Counted from the stretch's first letter, positions 7,887 through 15,467 are shown. The stretch: 32,701 nt of DNA from Clostridia bacterium (GCA_017453985.1 JAFTDT010000035.1:1-32701); one strand, 5' to 3'. Translations and numbers: made by a program. The notes: generated by a model from the sequence alone, not told the origin.

Positions 7887-7912
7887 TTTATTATGAGCGC
7901 GCGGACACGGTT

Positions 7913-8680
7913 TTATTTCCCGCGCTGCTGCCGCATCCAGATATTCATCACCCACGATGCTGGCAGCAGCTTGACGCCCAGCCGCTGCAGCTTTGTCCCT
8001 GCGCCGTGCAGCGAGACGCGGCGGCCTCGCCGCATATCGCGCAGCGCCGTCCGCACCACGTCCTCGGACTCGTAGAGACGGTTGTAATAGCTTATCGCCT
8101 TGTCCTCCTCGTCCACCGCGCGACCGAAAAAGTCCGTGCGTATCCAGCCCGGGCACATCGCCATGACGTGTATGCCGCGTCGGCGCAGTTCCTCTCCCAT
8201 GCCCAGCGCATAGCTGTATACAAAAGCCTTGGACGAGGCGTATACATTCATATACGGCGTGGGCTGGAACGCCGACATGGAATCGAGCTGTATGATATGC
8301 CCGCCGCTGTGCATATACGGCAGGCTGAGCCGCGTCATCCGCACCAGCGCCTTGCAGTTGAGGTCGATCATGTTCAACTCGGCGTCCGGGTCTATCCGCT
8401 CGCAGTGTCCGAACTTGCCAAAGCCGCTGCCATTCACCAAGATCCTTATATCCGGCTCATGCTCGCGCAGCAGCGCGGCATAGCGTTCAAAGCTCTCCGG
8501 CTCGGTCAGGTCGGCGGCGATCACGCGCAGCGGCGTGCGCACCTCCTGCGCAAGCTGCCGCAGCAGCTCCTCCCGCCGGGCGACCGCCCATATCTCCTCC
8601 AGCTCAAAGCCCTCCGATATCTGTCTGACAAAATCGCGCCCCATACCGGACGACGCGCCGGTCACCACGGCTATCCTCAT
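7913..8680 (-). CDS. Short-chain dehydrogenase/reductase (SDR)
   Basis: The 255-residue protein has the classical SDR layout: cofactor motif TGASSGMG (7-14), the acidic AADLTE segment (55-60) after the third strand, NGSG (83-86, replacing the usual NAGxG), catalytic S134 with Y147-xxx-K151 (VYASSK), and the PGWIRT segment (177-182). It should be a cytosolic NAD(P)(H)-dependent oxidoreductase; the substrate is unknown. The C-terminal tail (LLPASWVMNIWMRQ) resembles the hydrophobic end of the YqjQ/DltE-like SDR group. The ATG at 8680 is preferred because GGGAG lies seven to eight bases upstream; a GTG at 8689 overlaps that site. The MITE right end lies 26 bases past its stop, so the insertion has not damaged the coding region. 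Confidence 0.88.
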   Translation of the reverse strand: MRIAVVTGASSGMGRDFVRQISEGFELEEIWAVARREELLRQLAQEVRTPLRVIAADLTEPESFERYAALLREHEPDIRILVNGSGFGKFGHCERIDPDAELNMIDLNCKALVRMTRLSLPYMHSGGHIIQLDSMSAFQPTPYMNVYASSKAFVYSYALGMGEELRRRGIHVMAMCPGWIRTDFFGRAVDEEDKAISYYNRLYESEDVVRTALRDMRRGRRVSLHGAGTKLQRLGVKLLPASWVMNIWMRQQRGK

Positions 8681-8702
8681 TTGCTTCACTCCCTTTGACG
8701 TT

Positions 8703-8735
8703 ATTTTACCATATCTCGCCGCGCTTTAAAAGCGC
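8703..8735 (-). promoter_or_regulatory. Possible extended -10 promoter of the SDR gene with upstream palindrome
   Basis: On the minus strand TGGTAAAAT (8703-8711) is an extended -10 motif, without a good -35. Just upstream lies a perfect inverted repeat, GCGCTTT, one base, AAAGCGC (8721-8735), between this promoter and that of the divergent PLP enzyme. It could be an operator or a transcript hairpin. Confidence 0.4.
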
Positions 8736-8747
8736 AAATGCGGAAAA

Positions 8748-8776
8748 TTGACTTTTAAATTCCCCTGTGGTAGCAT
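8748..8776 (+). promoter_or_regulatory. Sigma-A promoter of the PLP enzyme operon
   Basis: TTGACT (8748-8753) and TAGCAT (8771-8776) are separated by exactly 17 bases, with the ribosome binding site AAAAGGAGG following before the ATG at 8800. Confidence 0.7.
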
Positions 8777-8799
8777 TGAATAAAAAAGGAGGCGCGGAG

Positions 8800-9987
8800 A
8801 TGAAGTTTGATTTTGAAACGCTGGTAAGCCGCGAGCATTCCGGCAGTCCCAAGGAGCCTTACTGCACTCCGGAGAAGCTCTCGCGGCTCGTGCTGCCGCA
8901 TTTCGGCGCGGAGCTGGATTTTCCCACCTCGCCGTATCTGAGCGAGGGTTTGACGCGCCGCGCCGCCGGCGGCTCTTACGGCTATGCGCTGAACTGCACG
9001 CCGGAATATGTCGCCGCGGTACGCTATTGGCTGCGCGCGGCGCGCGGCTGGGACATCTCCCCCGAATGGCTTGTGCCGACCAACGGCGTGCTCAGCTCCG
9101 TGCATCTCGCCATTCTCGCCTTCTCCGCCCCCGGCGAAGGCGTCATAATTCAGCCGCCCGTCTTCGGCGCCTATCGCAAGCTGATATTGCGCGACGGGCG
9201 CGTGCCGCTGGAAAACCGGCTGATATACGAGCGCAAACGCGGCGCGTACCGCATGGACCTTGACGGGCTGGAGGCGCTGATGCGCCGCCCGGACGCGCGG
9301 CTGATGCTGCTCTGCAACCCGCAGAACCCGCAGTGCTGCGTCTGGGGACGCGCCGAGATGGAGCGGATAGCGGAGCTGGCGGAAAAATACGGCGTGACGG
9401 TGTTTTCCGATGAGGTGTTCGGAGAGCTTGCCGACGCCCTGCACCCCGCCGCGCCCTTCTGCGCCGTGCGCGGCGGCGAGCGCGTGGGGCTGGTCGCCAC
9501 CTCGCTGGGCAAGACGTTCAGCTTTGGCAGCGCGAGGCATGCCAATATCATCGTGCCGGACGGCGAGCTGCGCCGCCGTTTTGCCGAGCAGCGCGACCTG
9601 GCGCACTACGACGGCATGGACCCCTTCATGTATTCGGCGGTGCTGGCGGCTTACACGCCGCAAAATCTGGAATGGATAGCCGCCATGCGTGACTACACGG
9701 CGGAAAACGCCCGCGCCGTGCGCGAGCTGCTTGCCGCCGCTCTGCCACAGGTGCGCGTCTGCGAGAGTCACGGCGGCTATCTGCTGTGGGCGGACTGGAG
9801 CGGGCTGGGGCTGGAGACAGCGGAGCTGCGCGGGCTGCTGGAGCGGGCGGAACTGTACGCCGACGCCGGCGAATACTACGGCGAGGGCTGCGAGCAATTC
9901 ACCCGCATAGTCATCGGCTGCCCGCGCCGCTATCTGCTCGCCGCTTTTGAGCGGCTGCGGCGGCTGACGGGCGGAGGCGCGGTATGA
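8800..9987 (+). CDS. PatB/MalY-type PLP-dependent C-S lyase or aminotransferase
   Basis: The 395-residue product is a fold-type I aminotransferase-like enzyme of the MalY/PatB group. This shows in the N-terminal DFPTSP..LSEGLTRRAAGGSYGYA region, the NPQNPQCCVW motif (173-182), the cofactor-binding D204 (VFSDEVF) and the Schiff-base lysine K238 (TSLGKTFSF). Members usually cleave cystathionine or cysteine to thiol or sulfide, pyruvate and ammonia; some have transaminase activity, so the exact reaction is open. It is cytosolic. The ATG at 8800 is chosen over a GTG 33 bases earlier because AAGGAGG sits just upstream of it. The end overlaps the pseudouridine synthase start by 4 bases (ATGA), implying coupled translation although the two functions are unrelated. 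Confidence 0.85.
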   Translation: MKFDFETLVSREHSGSPKEPYCTPEKLSRLVLPHFGAELDFPTSPYLSEGLTRRAAGGSYGYALNCTPEYVAAVRYWLRAARGWDISPEWLVPTNGVLSSVHLAILAFSAPGEGVIIQPPVFGAYRKLILRDGRVPLENRLIYERKRGAYRMDLDGLEALMRRPDARLMLLCNPQNPQCCVWGRAEMERIAELAEKYGVTVFSDEVFGELADALHPAAPFCAVRGGERVGLVATSLGKTFSFGSARHANIIVPDGELRRRFAEQRDLAHYDGMDPFMYSAVLAAYTPQNLEWIAAMRDYTAENARAVRELLAAALPQVRVCESHGGYLLWADWSGLGLETAELRGLLERAELYADAGEYYGEGCEQFTRIVIGCPRRYLLAAFERLRRLTGGGAV

Positions 9988-10574
9988 GGCTGCTGTACTC
10001 CGACGGCGATATCGCCGTCTGCGTCAAGCCCGTTGGACTGGATTCCGAGCACGCGCTGCCCGCGGCGCTGAAGGAGGCGCTGGGCGGGGAAATATACACC
10101 GTCCACCGCCTCGACCTTAACGTGGGCGGCGTGATGGTCTATGCCCGCAGCGCCCGTGCCGCCGCCGAGCTGTCCCGCGCCGTGCGCGAGGGCGAGATGG
10201 TGAAGGAATATGTCGCTGAGGTGCATGGCACGCCGCCGGAAAGCGGCGACTGGGAAGACCTTTTGTGGAAGGACGCGCGCAAAAACAAGGTCTTTGCGGT
10301 CAAGCGCATGCGCGGCGGCGTCAAGCGTGCGCGGCTGGAGTTCCGCAGACTGCGCGCATACGGCGCGACCTCGCTTGTGCGGGTGCGGCTGCACACCGGA
10401 CGCAGCCACCAGATCCGCGTGCAGTTTTCAAGCCGCGGCTTCCCCATCGTGGGCGACCGCAAATACGGCTCCCGCGCCGAAGCGGAGTCGCCGCGGCTGT
10501 TCTCCTGCCTCCTCGCCTTTCCCCATGGCGGCAAAACGGCGGAGTTTGAAGCCCTGCCGGACTGGGCGGAGTGA
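9984..10574 (+). CDS. RluA-family 23S rRNA/tRNA pseudouridine synthase (short form)
   Basis: The 196-residue protein contains the RluA catalytic motif HRLDLNVGGVMV with nucleophile D44, and the RNA-binding motif RLHTGRSHQIRVQF further on. It converts specific uridines in ribosomal or transfer RNA to pseudouridine. It lacks an N-terminal S4 domain and is shorter than typical RluD (over 300 residues), resembling compact RluA/TruC-type enzymes. The target site cannot be deduced. The motif position that usually carries Thr (HRLDxxT) is Val here; other family members tolerate this. Its ATG overlaps the stop of the PLP enzyme gene by 4 bases, so the two are one transcription unit. Confidence 0.88.
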   Translation: MRLLYSDGDIAVCVKPVGLDSEHALPAALKEALGGEIYTVHRLDLNVGGVMVYARSARAAAELSRAVREGEMVKEYVAEVHGTPPESGDWEDLLWKDARKNKVFAVKRMRGGVKRARLEFRRLRAYGATSLVRVRLHTGRSHQIRVQFSSRGFPIVGDRKYGSRAEAESPRLFSCLLAFPHGGKTAEFEALPDWAE

Positions 10575-10601
10575 GCGCCGCAATTTTTTCAAAAAAAGGT
10601 A

Positions 10602-10632
10602 TTGACCTTGCAGTGCGCTGTAATGATATAAC
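10602..10632 (+). promoter_or_regulatory. MerR-type promoter of the merR gene (19-bp spacer, likely autoregulated)
   Basis: TTGACC (10602-10607) and TATAAC (10627-10632) are 19 bases apart. Within the spacer TTGCAG (10608-10613) and CTGTAA (10618-10623) form an inverted repeat with one mismatch, near the spacer centre. This is the architecture MerR proteins bind and distort to activate transcription. Since the next gene encodes a MerR protein, autoregulation is the simplest reading. Confidence 0.75.
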
Positions 10633-10656
10633 TGTCTCGGAAAGGAGGCTTGCGAT

Positions 10657-11457
10657 ATGACCATCAAGGAGTTCTCCCGCCTCTGCAGCTGCAACCCTCA
10701 GACGCTTCGTTATTACGACCGCGTAGACCTGCTGAAGCCGGCAAAGGTGGATGCGTGGTCGGGATATCGGTTTTACGACGAGGAACAGGCGATAACCTTT
10801 GTCAGAATTAAAAATCTGCAAAAGGCGGGCTTTACCATCGAGGAAATAAAGGAGCTGCTTGAGCGCGATGACCTTGCGATCTTCCGCGCCTTTGAGGCTA
10901 AAATCACCGAGGCGGAGCGGAGACTGCAGGAAATCAAAAGCATCCAAAGGTCATATCAGACCGAAATGACGGACATGAAGCAGAAACTTGAGACCATGCG
11001 CCGCGTAATTCAGGGCGCCATGGAGAGTTACGATCCGAGCGAGGAGTTCGGCATGGACAAAGGCGACTATGCCAAGCTTGTCGGCAATGTAAGCGGCTTT
11101 TTTGAGGACATGTTGAGCCGCGGCGACGACAGCGATTTTGAGTATTTGGACGACGATGAGGAGGACACGGACGCCCTGCGTCTGCTGCACGACCCGCAGC
11201 ACGAAATCGCCTATGAAAAGCACGGCTGGCGCTTTGTCAAGGATTTCTTCGCAGAGCTTTCCCCGCTGGAGGACGGCAGAGAATACGTCCTGCTTTTCCA
11301 CATCGTACCGGAAAAGACCGAAAACACTGCCTTTGCCACCACCGCGCTCGGCGCGCTGCTGCTCGCCAACCCGAAGAAGCAAAAGAGGAAGCTGGGCTGC
11401 CATGTGATTCGCTCCGACGACGGACAAAATCATTTCTGGCTGCTGCGACGGAAATAA
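10657..11457 (+). CDS. MerR-family transcriptional regulator
   Basis: The 266-residue protein starts with a MerR winged-helix domain (MTIKEFSRLCSCNPQTLRYY, then the wing SGYRFYDEEQ) followed by the long dimerisation helix (residues about 70-125). The C-terminal 140 residues are an acidic segment (DDDEEDTD) and a domain with a YVLLFHIVPEK core that I do not recognise; it is presumably the effector sensor. There is no cysteine pattern typical of metal-sensing MerR proteins. The ATG at 10657 has AAAGGAGG eight bases upstream. It has its own 19-bp-spacer promoter, so it probably responds to a small ligand and controls itself and targets elsewhere. Its terminator has been split by an IS3-family insertion directly downstream. 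Confidence 0.9.
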   Translation: MTIKEFSRLCSCNPQTLRYYDRVDLLKPAKVDAWSGYRFYDEEQAITFVRIKNLQKAGFTIEEIKELLERDDLAIFRAFEAKITEAERRLQEIKSIQRSYQTEMTDMKQKLETMRRVIQGAMESYDPSEEFGMDKGDYAKLVGNVSGFFEDMLSRGDDSDFEYLDDDEEDTDALRLLHDPQHEIAYEKHGWRFVKDFFAELSPLEDGREYVLLFHIVPEKTENTAFATTALGALLLANPKKQKRKLGCHVIRSDDGQNHFWLLRRK

Positions 11458-11541
11458 GCATATGCAACCGGCGTGACGATAGTGAACAGCACCCCAAAAG
11501 TTAGACAGTATGGTATACTACTAACAAGAGGGGTGTTGTTT

Positions 11542-11892
11542 ATGCCAAAGGGAATAGCAAACAAGAGATACACGGGCGAATTCAAGCAAGAAGTCGTAGA
11601 GACAATGCATCGTGAAAAACTGAGCTATAAGGAAGCTGCGCGGTTGTATGGTATAACAGCGCATGACCGCGTAGCGTCATGGGAGCGGATTTATCTTGAA
11701 GAAGGTCCGGAAGGGCTGTACATAGAGGGTCGAGGGCGAGGCAGTAAAGGACGTCCAGCAAAGAAGCTAAAGCCAGAGGTCGAAGAAGATCTGCTGGCAG
11801 AAGTGCAGCGGCTGAGAGCCGAGAACGCATACCTAAAAAAATTGAACGCCTTGGTTGCCGAGAGGGTACGGCAAGAGAGAAAGCAAAAGTAA
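11542..11892 (+). CDS. IS3-family transposase OrfA
   Basis: The 116-residue protein has an N-terminal helix-turn-helix (YTGEFKQEVVETMHREKLSY through ITAHDRVASWERIY) that recognises the element ends. A C-terminal leucine-zipper-like heptad stretch (LLAEVQRLRAENAYLKKL) follows for oligomerisation. The ATG at 11542 is preceded by AGAGGGG; an in-frame start further upstream would lie in the terminal repeat and is rejected. Alone, OrfA usually acts as a regulator; after a -1 frameshift at the A7 run (11835-11841) ribosomes continue into the orfB frame and make the full transposase. Confidence 0.9.
   Translation: MPKGIANKRYTGEFKQEVVETMHREKLSYKEAARLYGITAHDRVASWERIYLEEGPEGLYIEGRGRGSKGRPAKKLKPEVEEDLLAEVQRLRAENAYLKKLNALVAERVRQERKQK
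11835..11841 (+). other. Programmed -1 frameshift site (A AAA AAA) between orfA and orfB
   Basis: Seven A residues are read in the orfA frame as A AAA AAA, the canonical slippery heptamer. After slipping back one base the ribosome enters the orfB frame, which is open from here through the sequence REKAKVIWELRHEHKL typical of the start of IS3 OrfB. No stop intervenes. Confidence 0.8.
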
Positions 11893-11918
11893 TATGGGAA
11901 CTGAGGCATGAACACAAA

Positions 11919-12731
11919 TTGTCGCTGTTGCTGGATATTGCCGGACTCCCTCGCAGCACATACTATTACTACACCAAGAAGCAGAAAGAGCCAGACAAAT
12001 ACGCGGAACTAAGAGAAGAAATCTGCGCTATTGTGGTCGAAAATAAGAGCAGATATGGCTACCGCAGGGTAACACAGGAGCTTCGAAACCGTGGCTTTCA
12101 TTACAACCACAAGCTGGTAATGAAGCTGATGAAGCAGATGGGTCTAAGCAGTAAGGTACGTATGAAGAAGTACCGTTCTTACAAGGGTGAAGCTGGGAAG
12201 ATCGCTCCAAATCTTCTGAAAAGAGACTTCCGAGCCGAGAAACCAAACCAGAAGTGGGTTACCGATGTAACGGAATTCTCTTTGTTCGGAGAGAAGCTGT
12301 ATCTGTCTCCGATCCTTGATCTGTGCAGTGATGACTTGGTCAGCTATACGATCTCTGAGCGACCTGTGCTTGGCATGGTCACTACAATGCTGGAGAAAGC
12401 CTTTGAGACGATTCCTGACGGAACAAAGCTGATCCTCCATTCCGATCAGGGCTGGCAATACCAGCACAAGCAATACCAAAGAATGCTGGAAGCAAAAGGT
12501 ATACGCCAGAGCATGAGCAGGAAAGGCAACTGCCTGGACAACGCTGTCATGGAGAACTTCTTTGGTCTGCTCAAAACAGAGCTGCTTTACCTGCAAGATT
12601 TTGACTCAATGGAGCACTTCAAAACAGAGCTTGTTGACTACCTCGATTACTACAACAACCGTCGGATCAAGCTAAAACTAAAGGGTCTGACACCTGCTCA
12701 ACACAGATACCAGACCCTGCGGGTCGCTTAA
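11919..12731 (+). CDS. IS3-family transposase OrfB, DDE integrase domain
   Basis: This frame carries the catalytic half of the transposase: an HTH_21-like segment (YGYRRVTQELRNRGF) and an rve-type integrase core with the DDE triad, D in WVTDVTEFS, D in LILHSDQGWQYQ, and E in DNAVMENFFGLLKTE. It ends with the usual YNNRRIKLKLKGLTPAQHRY block. The first possible independent start is a TTG at 11919 without a good ribosome binding site, and the family-typical N-terminal residues lie upstream of it. The functional product is therefore most likely the OrfAB fusion made by frameshifting at 11835-11841. No internal stop or truncation is seen. Confidence 0.9.
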   Translation: MSLLLDIAGLPRSTYYYYTKKQKEPDKYAELREEICAIVVENKSRYGYRRVTQELRNRGFHYNHKLVMKLMKQMGLSSKVRMKKYRSYKGEAGKIAPNLLKRDFRAEKPNQKWVTDVTEFSLFGEKLYLSPILDLCSDDLVSYTISERPVLGMVTTMLEKAFETIPDGTKLILHSDQGWQYQHKQYQRMLEAKGIRQSMSRKGNCLDNAVMENFFGLLKTELLYLQDFDSMEHFKTELVDYLDYYNNRRIKLKLKGLTPAQHRYQTLRVA

Positions 12732-12803
12732 TTATTTATTTTGTCTAACTTTTGGGGTTCACTTCATTGCCGTCACGCCGGTTTTTTAATATAAATATGC
12801 TTT

Positions 12804-13292
12804 TCACTCCTCGCGGCGGTAATAGCAGGACTCTCTGCCGTCCTCGGTAAAGCGTTCTTCCTCCTTAAATCCGCATTTCTCCAGCACCGCCCGCGAGGGC
12901 AGATTTTCCGCATAGGTAAAGGCTCCCAGCACGCTTATTCCAAACTTATCCGCCAGCTCGCGGATAAAGAGGCGCAGCGCCTCCGCGGCGTATCCCCTGC
13001 CGCGGTCGGCGGCGTCCAGAATGCAATAGCTGACCATCGCCTGCGGCTCGCCGCCCGCATCCATGCAGTAGCACCACACGTCCCCGACATAGCGTCCGCC
13101 TGTCCAAACCGTCCTGCCATAGCTGTCCGCATCCGGCAGCAGCGTTTTTTCGTAATCCTCCAGTGCCTCCGCCAGCGTTTCAGCCCGCTGCGGCAGGTAT
13201 TTTTTTATCTCCGGCGACTGCGCCTTGGCAAAATACTCCGCAACGCTCTCGCGCGTTCGCACCCCCAGCTCGACGCCCTCATTCTTCTTCAT
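12804..13292 (-). CDS. GNAT-family N-acetyltransferase
   Basis: The 162-residue protein matches the acetyltransferase fold of the RimJ/RimL-like group: a beta-strand MVSYCILDAADRGRGYA with the acetyl-CoA motif RGRGYA, the helix ALRLFIRELADKFG, and the C-terminal NLPSRAVLEKCGFKEEERF motif typical of the family. It transfers an acetyl group from acetyl-CoA to an unknown amine, protein N-terminus or small molecule. Its ATG at 13292 lies inside the end of the PII-like gene, overlapping by 14 bases, with AGGA about ten bases upstream. It therefore appears translationally coupled to the DUF1538/PII pair. Whether it works with them or is merely downstream is not decided. Confidence 0.82.
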   Translation of the reverse strand: MKKNEGVELGVRTRESVAEYFAKAQSPEIKKYLPQRAETLAEALEDYEKTLLPDADSYGRTVWTGGRYVGDVWCYCMDAGGEPQAMVSYCILDAADRGRGYAAEALRLFIRELADKFGISVLGAFTYAENLPSRAVLEKCGFKEEERFTEDGRESCYYRREE

Positions 13293-13950
13293 CTTCGGTA
13301 TTTCCTATGCCGAGCATCGCCGACACCGGCTGCGAAAACACCATGCAGTCCGCGCGCGTCTTGGGACCCGCCTCGCGGATTATGCTGCGCATGATGTCTC
13401 CCTTTTTCTCCGTCTGGGCGACTATCAATATCATATCCTTCTCGTTGGCGATGCTGAGCTTGAAAAACTTCTCCGAGCCGCGGCTGCCGCCGCCCTTGGC
13501 GTGTATGACGGTGCCGCCGGTCGCGCCGGCTTTGCGCGCGACCTCCATCACCATGTCCGAGCAACCCTCGTTTGCCACCGCGGTGATAAGCTCGTATTTA
13601 AAATCCATCTGAGGGGGCTTGCGCTCCTCCTCGCTGCCGTTTGCCAGATATGCCAATGTCCGCGCACCTCCCACGCTCTTTATCGGTATTGCTATGATTA
13701 TCCCGTTGCCGGGTATGTCCAGATACAGCTTTTTGCGGAGCTGCTGCATCAGCTCCCGCGTCCGCTCGTCCGACGCCACGGACGCCATCACCGCCTTTTC
13801 CTGCGCCTCCAGCCCCCACAGATCCAGCATCTCGCGCGTCGCCGTGCCTCTGCCGAGCATCGTCAGCACCATGGGCGCCTCCAGATGCCTGTACACCGCG
13901 GCGGCGGTGCGCTCCATACTGCGATTGGTTATCAGCAAAACAAAGTTCAT
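13279..13950 (-). CDS. PII-like protein with two tandem PII-type domains
   Basis: The 223-residue protein appears to be two ferredoxin-like PII domains. Residues 1-95 contain VLLITNRSMERTAAAV then TMLGRGTA and end with IIIAIPIKSVGG. Residues 117-213 contain YELITAVANEGCSDMVMEVA then TVIHAKGGGS and KDMILIVAQTEKK. The second half resembles GlnB/GlnK relatives, with a glycine-rich T-loop base (HAKGGG). Canonical PII proteins are about 112 residues and trimeric; a tandem protein could form a pseudo-oligomer. PII proteins bind ATP/ADP and small ligands and gate transporters or enzymes. The start is the ATG at 13950 (GGGGGAG five bases upstream), overlapping the DUF1538 stop as ATGA; a GTG at 13965 contains that Shine-Dalgarno. 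The overlap suggests it regulates that membrane protein. Confidence 0.8.
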   Translation of the reverse strand: MNFVLLITNRSMERTAAAVYRHLEAPMVLTMLGRGTATREMLDLWGLEAQEKAVMASVASDERTRELMQQLRKKLYLDIPGNGIIIAIPIKSVGGARTLAYLANGSEEERKPPQMDFKYELITAVANEGCSDMVMEVARKAGATGGTVIHAKGGGSRGSEKFFKLSIANEKDMILIVAQTEKKGDIMRSIIREAGPKTRADCMVFSQPVSAMLGIGNTEDEEE

Positions 13951-15467
13951 GCGCTCTCCCCCCACAGCTCTATGATATCCATGTCGCCGTGCAGCACCGC
14001 CTCGCGCTCCATACGGCTGACCTTGAACTGATATATCAGCCCCGTTATCTGTATGGTGACAAGCGGCATCATCGCCACGACCGACACCAGTCCGAAGGCG
14101 TCCGTCAGCACGTTCCCGCCCAGCGCGGCGCTCGCGCCGACGGCAAAGGGCAGCATGAAGGTCGCCGTCATGGGACCGGATGCGACGCCGCCGGAGTCAA
14201 AGGCGATGGAGGTGAATATCGGCGGGACGAGGAACGCCAGCGCCAGCGCCAGCGCATAGCCCGGCACGAGCACCCACATGATGGACAGCCCGGTTATCAC
14301 CCGCAGCATCGCCAGCCCCATCGCCGCGGCGATCGCCACGGACAGGCTGCGCTTTATCGTCCGTCCGGCGATGGCGCCGGAGGTTATTTCCTCCACCTGC
14401 TTTTCCAGCACTATCACCGCCGGCTCCGCCGAGATGATAAACCATCCCATCAGCATCGACAGCGGCACCAGCACATATTTTGTCCCGCCGGTCGCCAGCT
14501 CGCCGCCCAGCACGCCGCCCAGCGGCGAAAAGCCCACGTTGACGCCGGTGAGAAACAGCACCAGCCCGATATATGTATACAGCACGCCCACGCACATTCT
14601 GAAAAACGAGTGACGCGACATCTTGAAAACGAGCATCTGAAACATCGCCAGTATGGCGATTATCGGCGCGAGGGCGACGCCCATCTCCCGCAGATAGGCG
14701 GGCAGCGCGGCGAGGTAAGAATGCCCCAGCTCTACCGTATCGCGGTACGCCGCCGTCACCGTCTGCGCGGCGGAGCTGTCTCCCTTATAGATAAAGCCCA
14801 GCAGCAGCACCGCCAGCACCGGTCCTATCGAGCAGAGCGCCACCAGACCAAAGCTGTCCGTCTCCGCGTTGCTGTCGCTCCTTATGCGGGCGACGCCGAC
14901 GCCCAGCGCCATGATGAAGGGCACCGTCATCGGTCCCGTGGTGACGCCGCCGGAGTCAAAGGCGACGGCGATGAAATCCCGCTCGGAGAAAAACGCCAGC
15001 GCAAACATGCCTGCGTAAAATATCAGCAGCAGCCAGCGCAGACTGACGCCGAACACTATCCTCAGCATGCTGACCACCAAAAACAGCCCCACGCCGATGC
15101 TCACGGTGAGTATCAGCACGAGGTTGTGGATATGCGGCACGTTGTTCGCCAGCACCTGCAGGTCCGGCTCCGCCACGGTGACAGCAAAGCCCATGGCAAA
15201 GCTTATCAGCACGATCAGCATGAGACTCCTCGACTTGGTCATCGCGGCGCCGACGCGGTTGCCGATCGGCGTCATCGAGGTCTCCGCGCCGAGAGAAAAC
15301 AGCGCCATGCCGACTATCAGCAGCGCCGTGCCGATAAAAAAGGACAGCATAAGATCCGTGGACACGGGCGCCACGGTGAAGCACAGAGCCATGATGATAA
15401 CGGCTATCGGCAGTACGGACAAAACGGACTCTCTCAGCTTTTCTCTCAGAATGGTCTTGTTGTTCAT
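13947..15467 (-). CDS. DUF1538 multi-spanning membrane protein (two-fold repeat)
   Basis: This 506-residue protein is almost entirely hydrophobic helices and has an internal duplication. The signature AFDSGGVTTGPMT (169-181) recurs as AFDSGGVASGPMT (422-434), each preceded by a helix pair and followed by PF. A second motif around residues 60-79 (LGAETSMTPIGNRVG) has a weaker counterpart at 346-360. This fits the DUF1538 family of predicted inner-membrane proteins, whose function is unknown. The inverted or tandem two-repeat layout with polar Gly-rich re-entrant-like motifs is typical of secondary transporters or channels. The ATG at 15467 follows GGAGG. It is the first gene of an overlapping set with the PII-like and GNAT genes. 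Confidence 0.85.
   Translation of the reverse strand: MNNKTILREKLRESVLSVLPIAVIIMALCFTVAPVSTDLMLSFFIGTALLIVGMALFSLGAETSMTPIGNRVGAAMTKSRSLMLIVLISFAMGFAVTVAEPDLQVLANNVPHIHNLVLILTVSIGVGLFLVVSMLRIVFGVSLRWLLLIFYAGMFALAFFSERDFIAVAFDSGGVTTGPMTVPFIMALGVGVARIRSDSNAETDSFGLVALCSIGPVLAVLLLGFIYKGDSSAAQTVTAAYRDTVELGHSYLAALPAYLREMGVALAPIIAILAMFQMLVFKMSRHSFFRMCVGVLYTYIGLVLFLTGVNVGFSPLGGVLGGELATGGTKYVLVPLSMLMGWFIISAEPAVIVLEKQVEEITSGAIAGRTIKRSLSVAIAAAMGLAMLRVITGLSIMWVLVPGYALALALAFLVPPIFTSIAFDSGGVASGPMTATFMLPFAVGASAALGGNVLTDAFGLVSVVAMMPLVTIQITGLIYQFKVSRMEREAVLHGDMDIIELWGESA

Larger units (their letters stand above)
11483..12766 (+). mobile_element. IS3-family insertion sequence (IS150-like group), 1284 bp
   Basis: The terminal inverted repeats are about 25 bp (11483-11507 and 12742-12766), both beginning TGAA and sharing ACCCCAAAAGTTAGACA, with four mismatches near the tip. 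Inside are two consecutive frames joined by an A7 slippery site, as in the IS3 family. An extended -10 (TGGTATACT, 11511-11519) just inside the left end can drive orfA. The bases next to each end (ATAG left, TTGC right) do not match, so no target duplication is seen. The element is visibly less GC-rich than its neighbours, consistent with recent transfer. Both reading frames look intact, so it may be active. Confidence 0.9.
11468..12787 (+). terminator. Rho-independent terminator of merR, split by the IS element
   Basis: The left arm CCGGCGTGACG (11468-11478) lies 11 bases past the merR stop. Its perfect complement CGTCACGCCGG (12771-12781), followed by TTTTTT (12782-12787), lies immediately beyond the IS. 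Together they would make an 11-bp stem plus T-run. Only 4 bases on each side (ATAG and TTGC) separate the arms from the IS ends, so the insertion is in the original loop. Confidence 0.85.

Noticed and set aside
11479-12770. Target site duplication flanking the IS
   Set aside because: ATAG on the left and TTGC on the right do not match in any register compatible with the TGAA ends.
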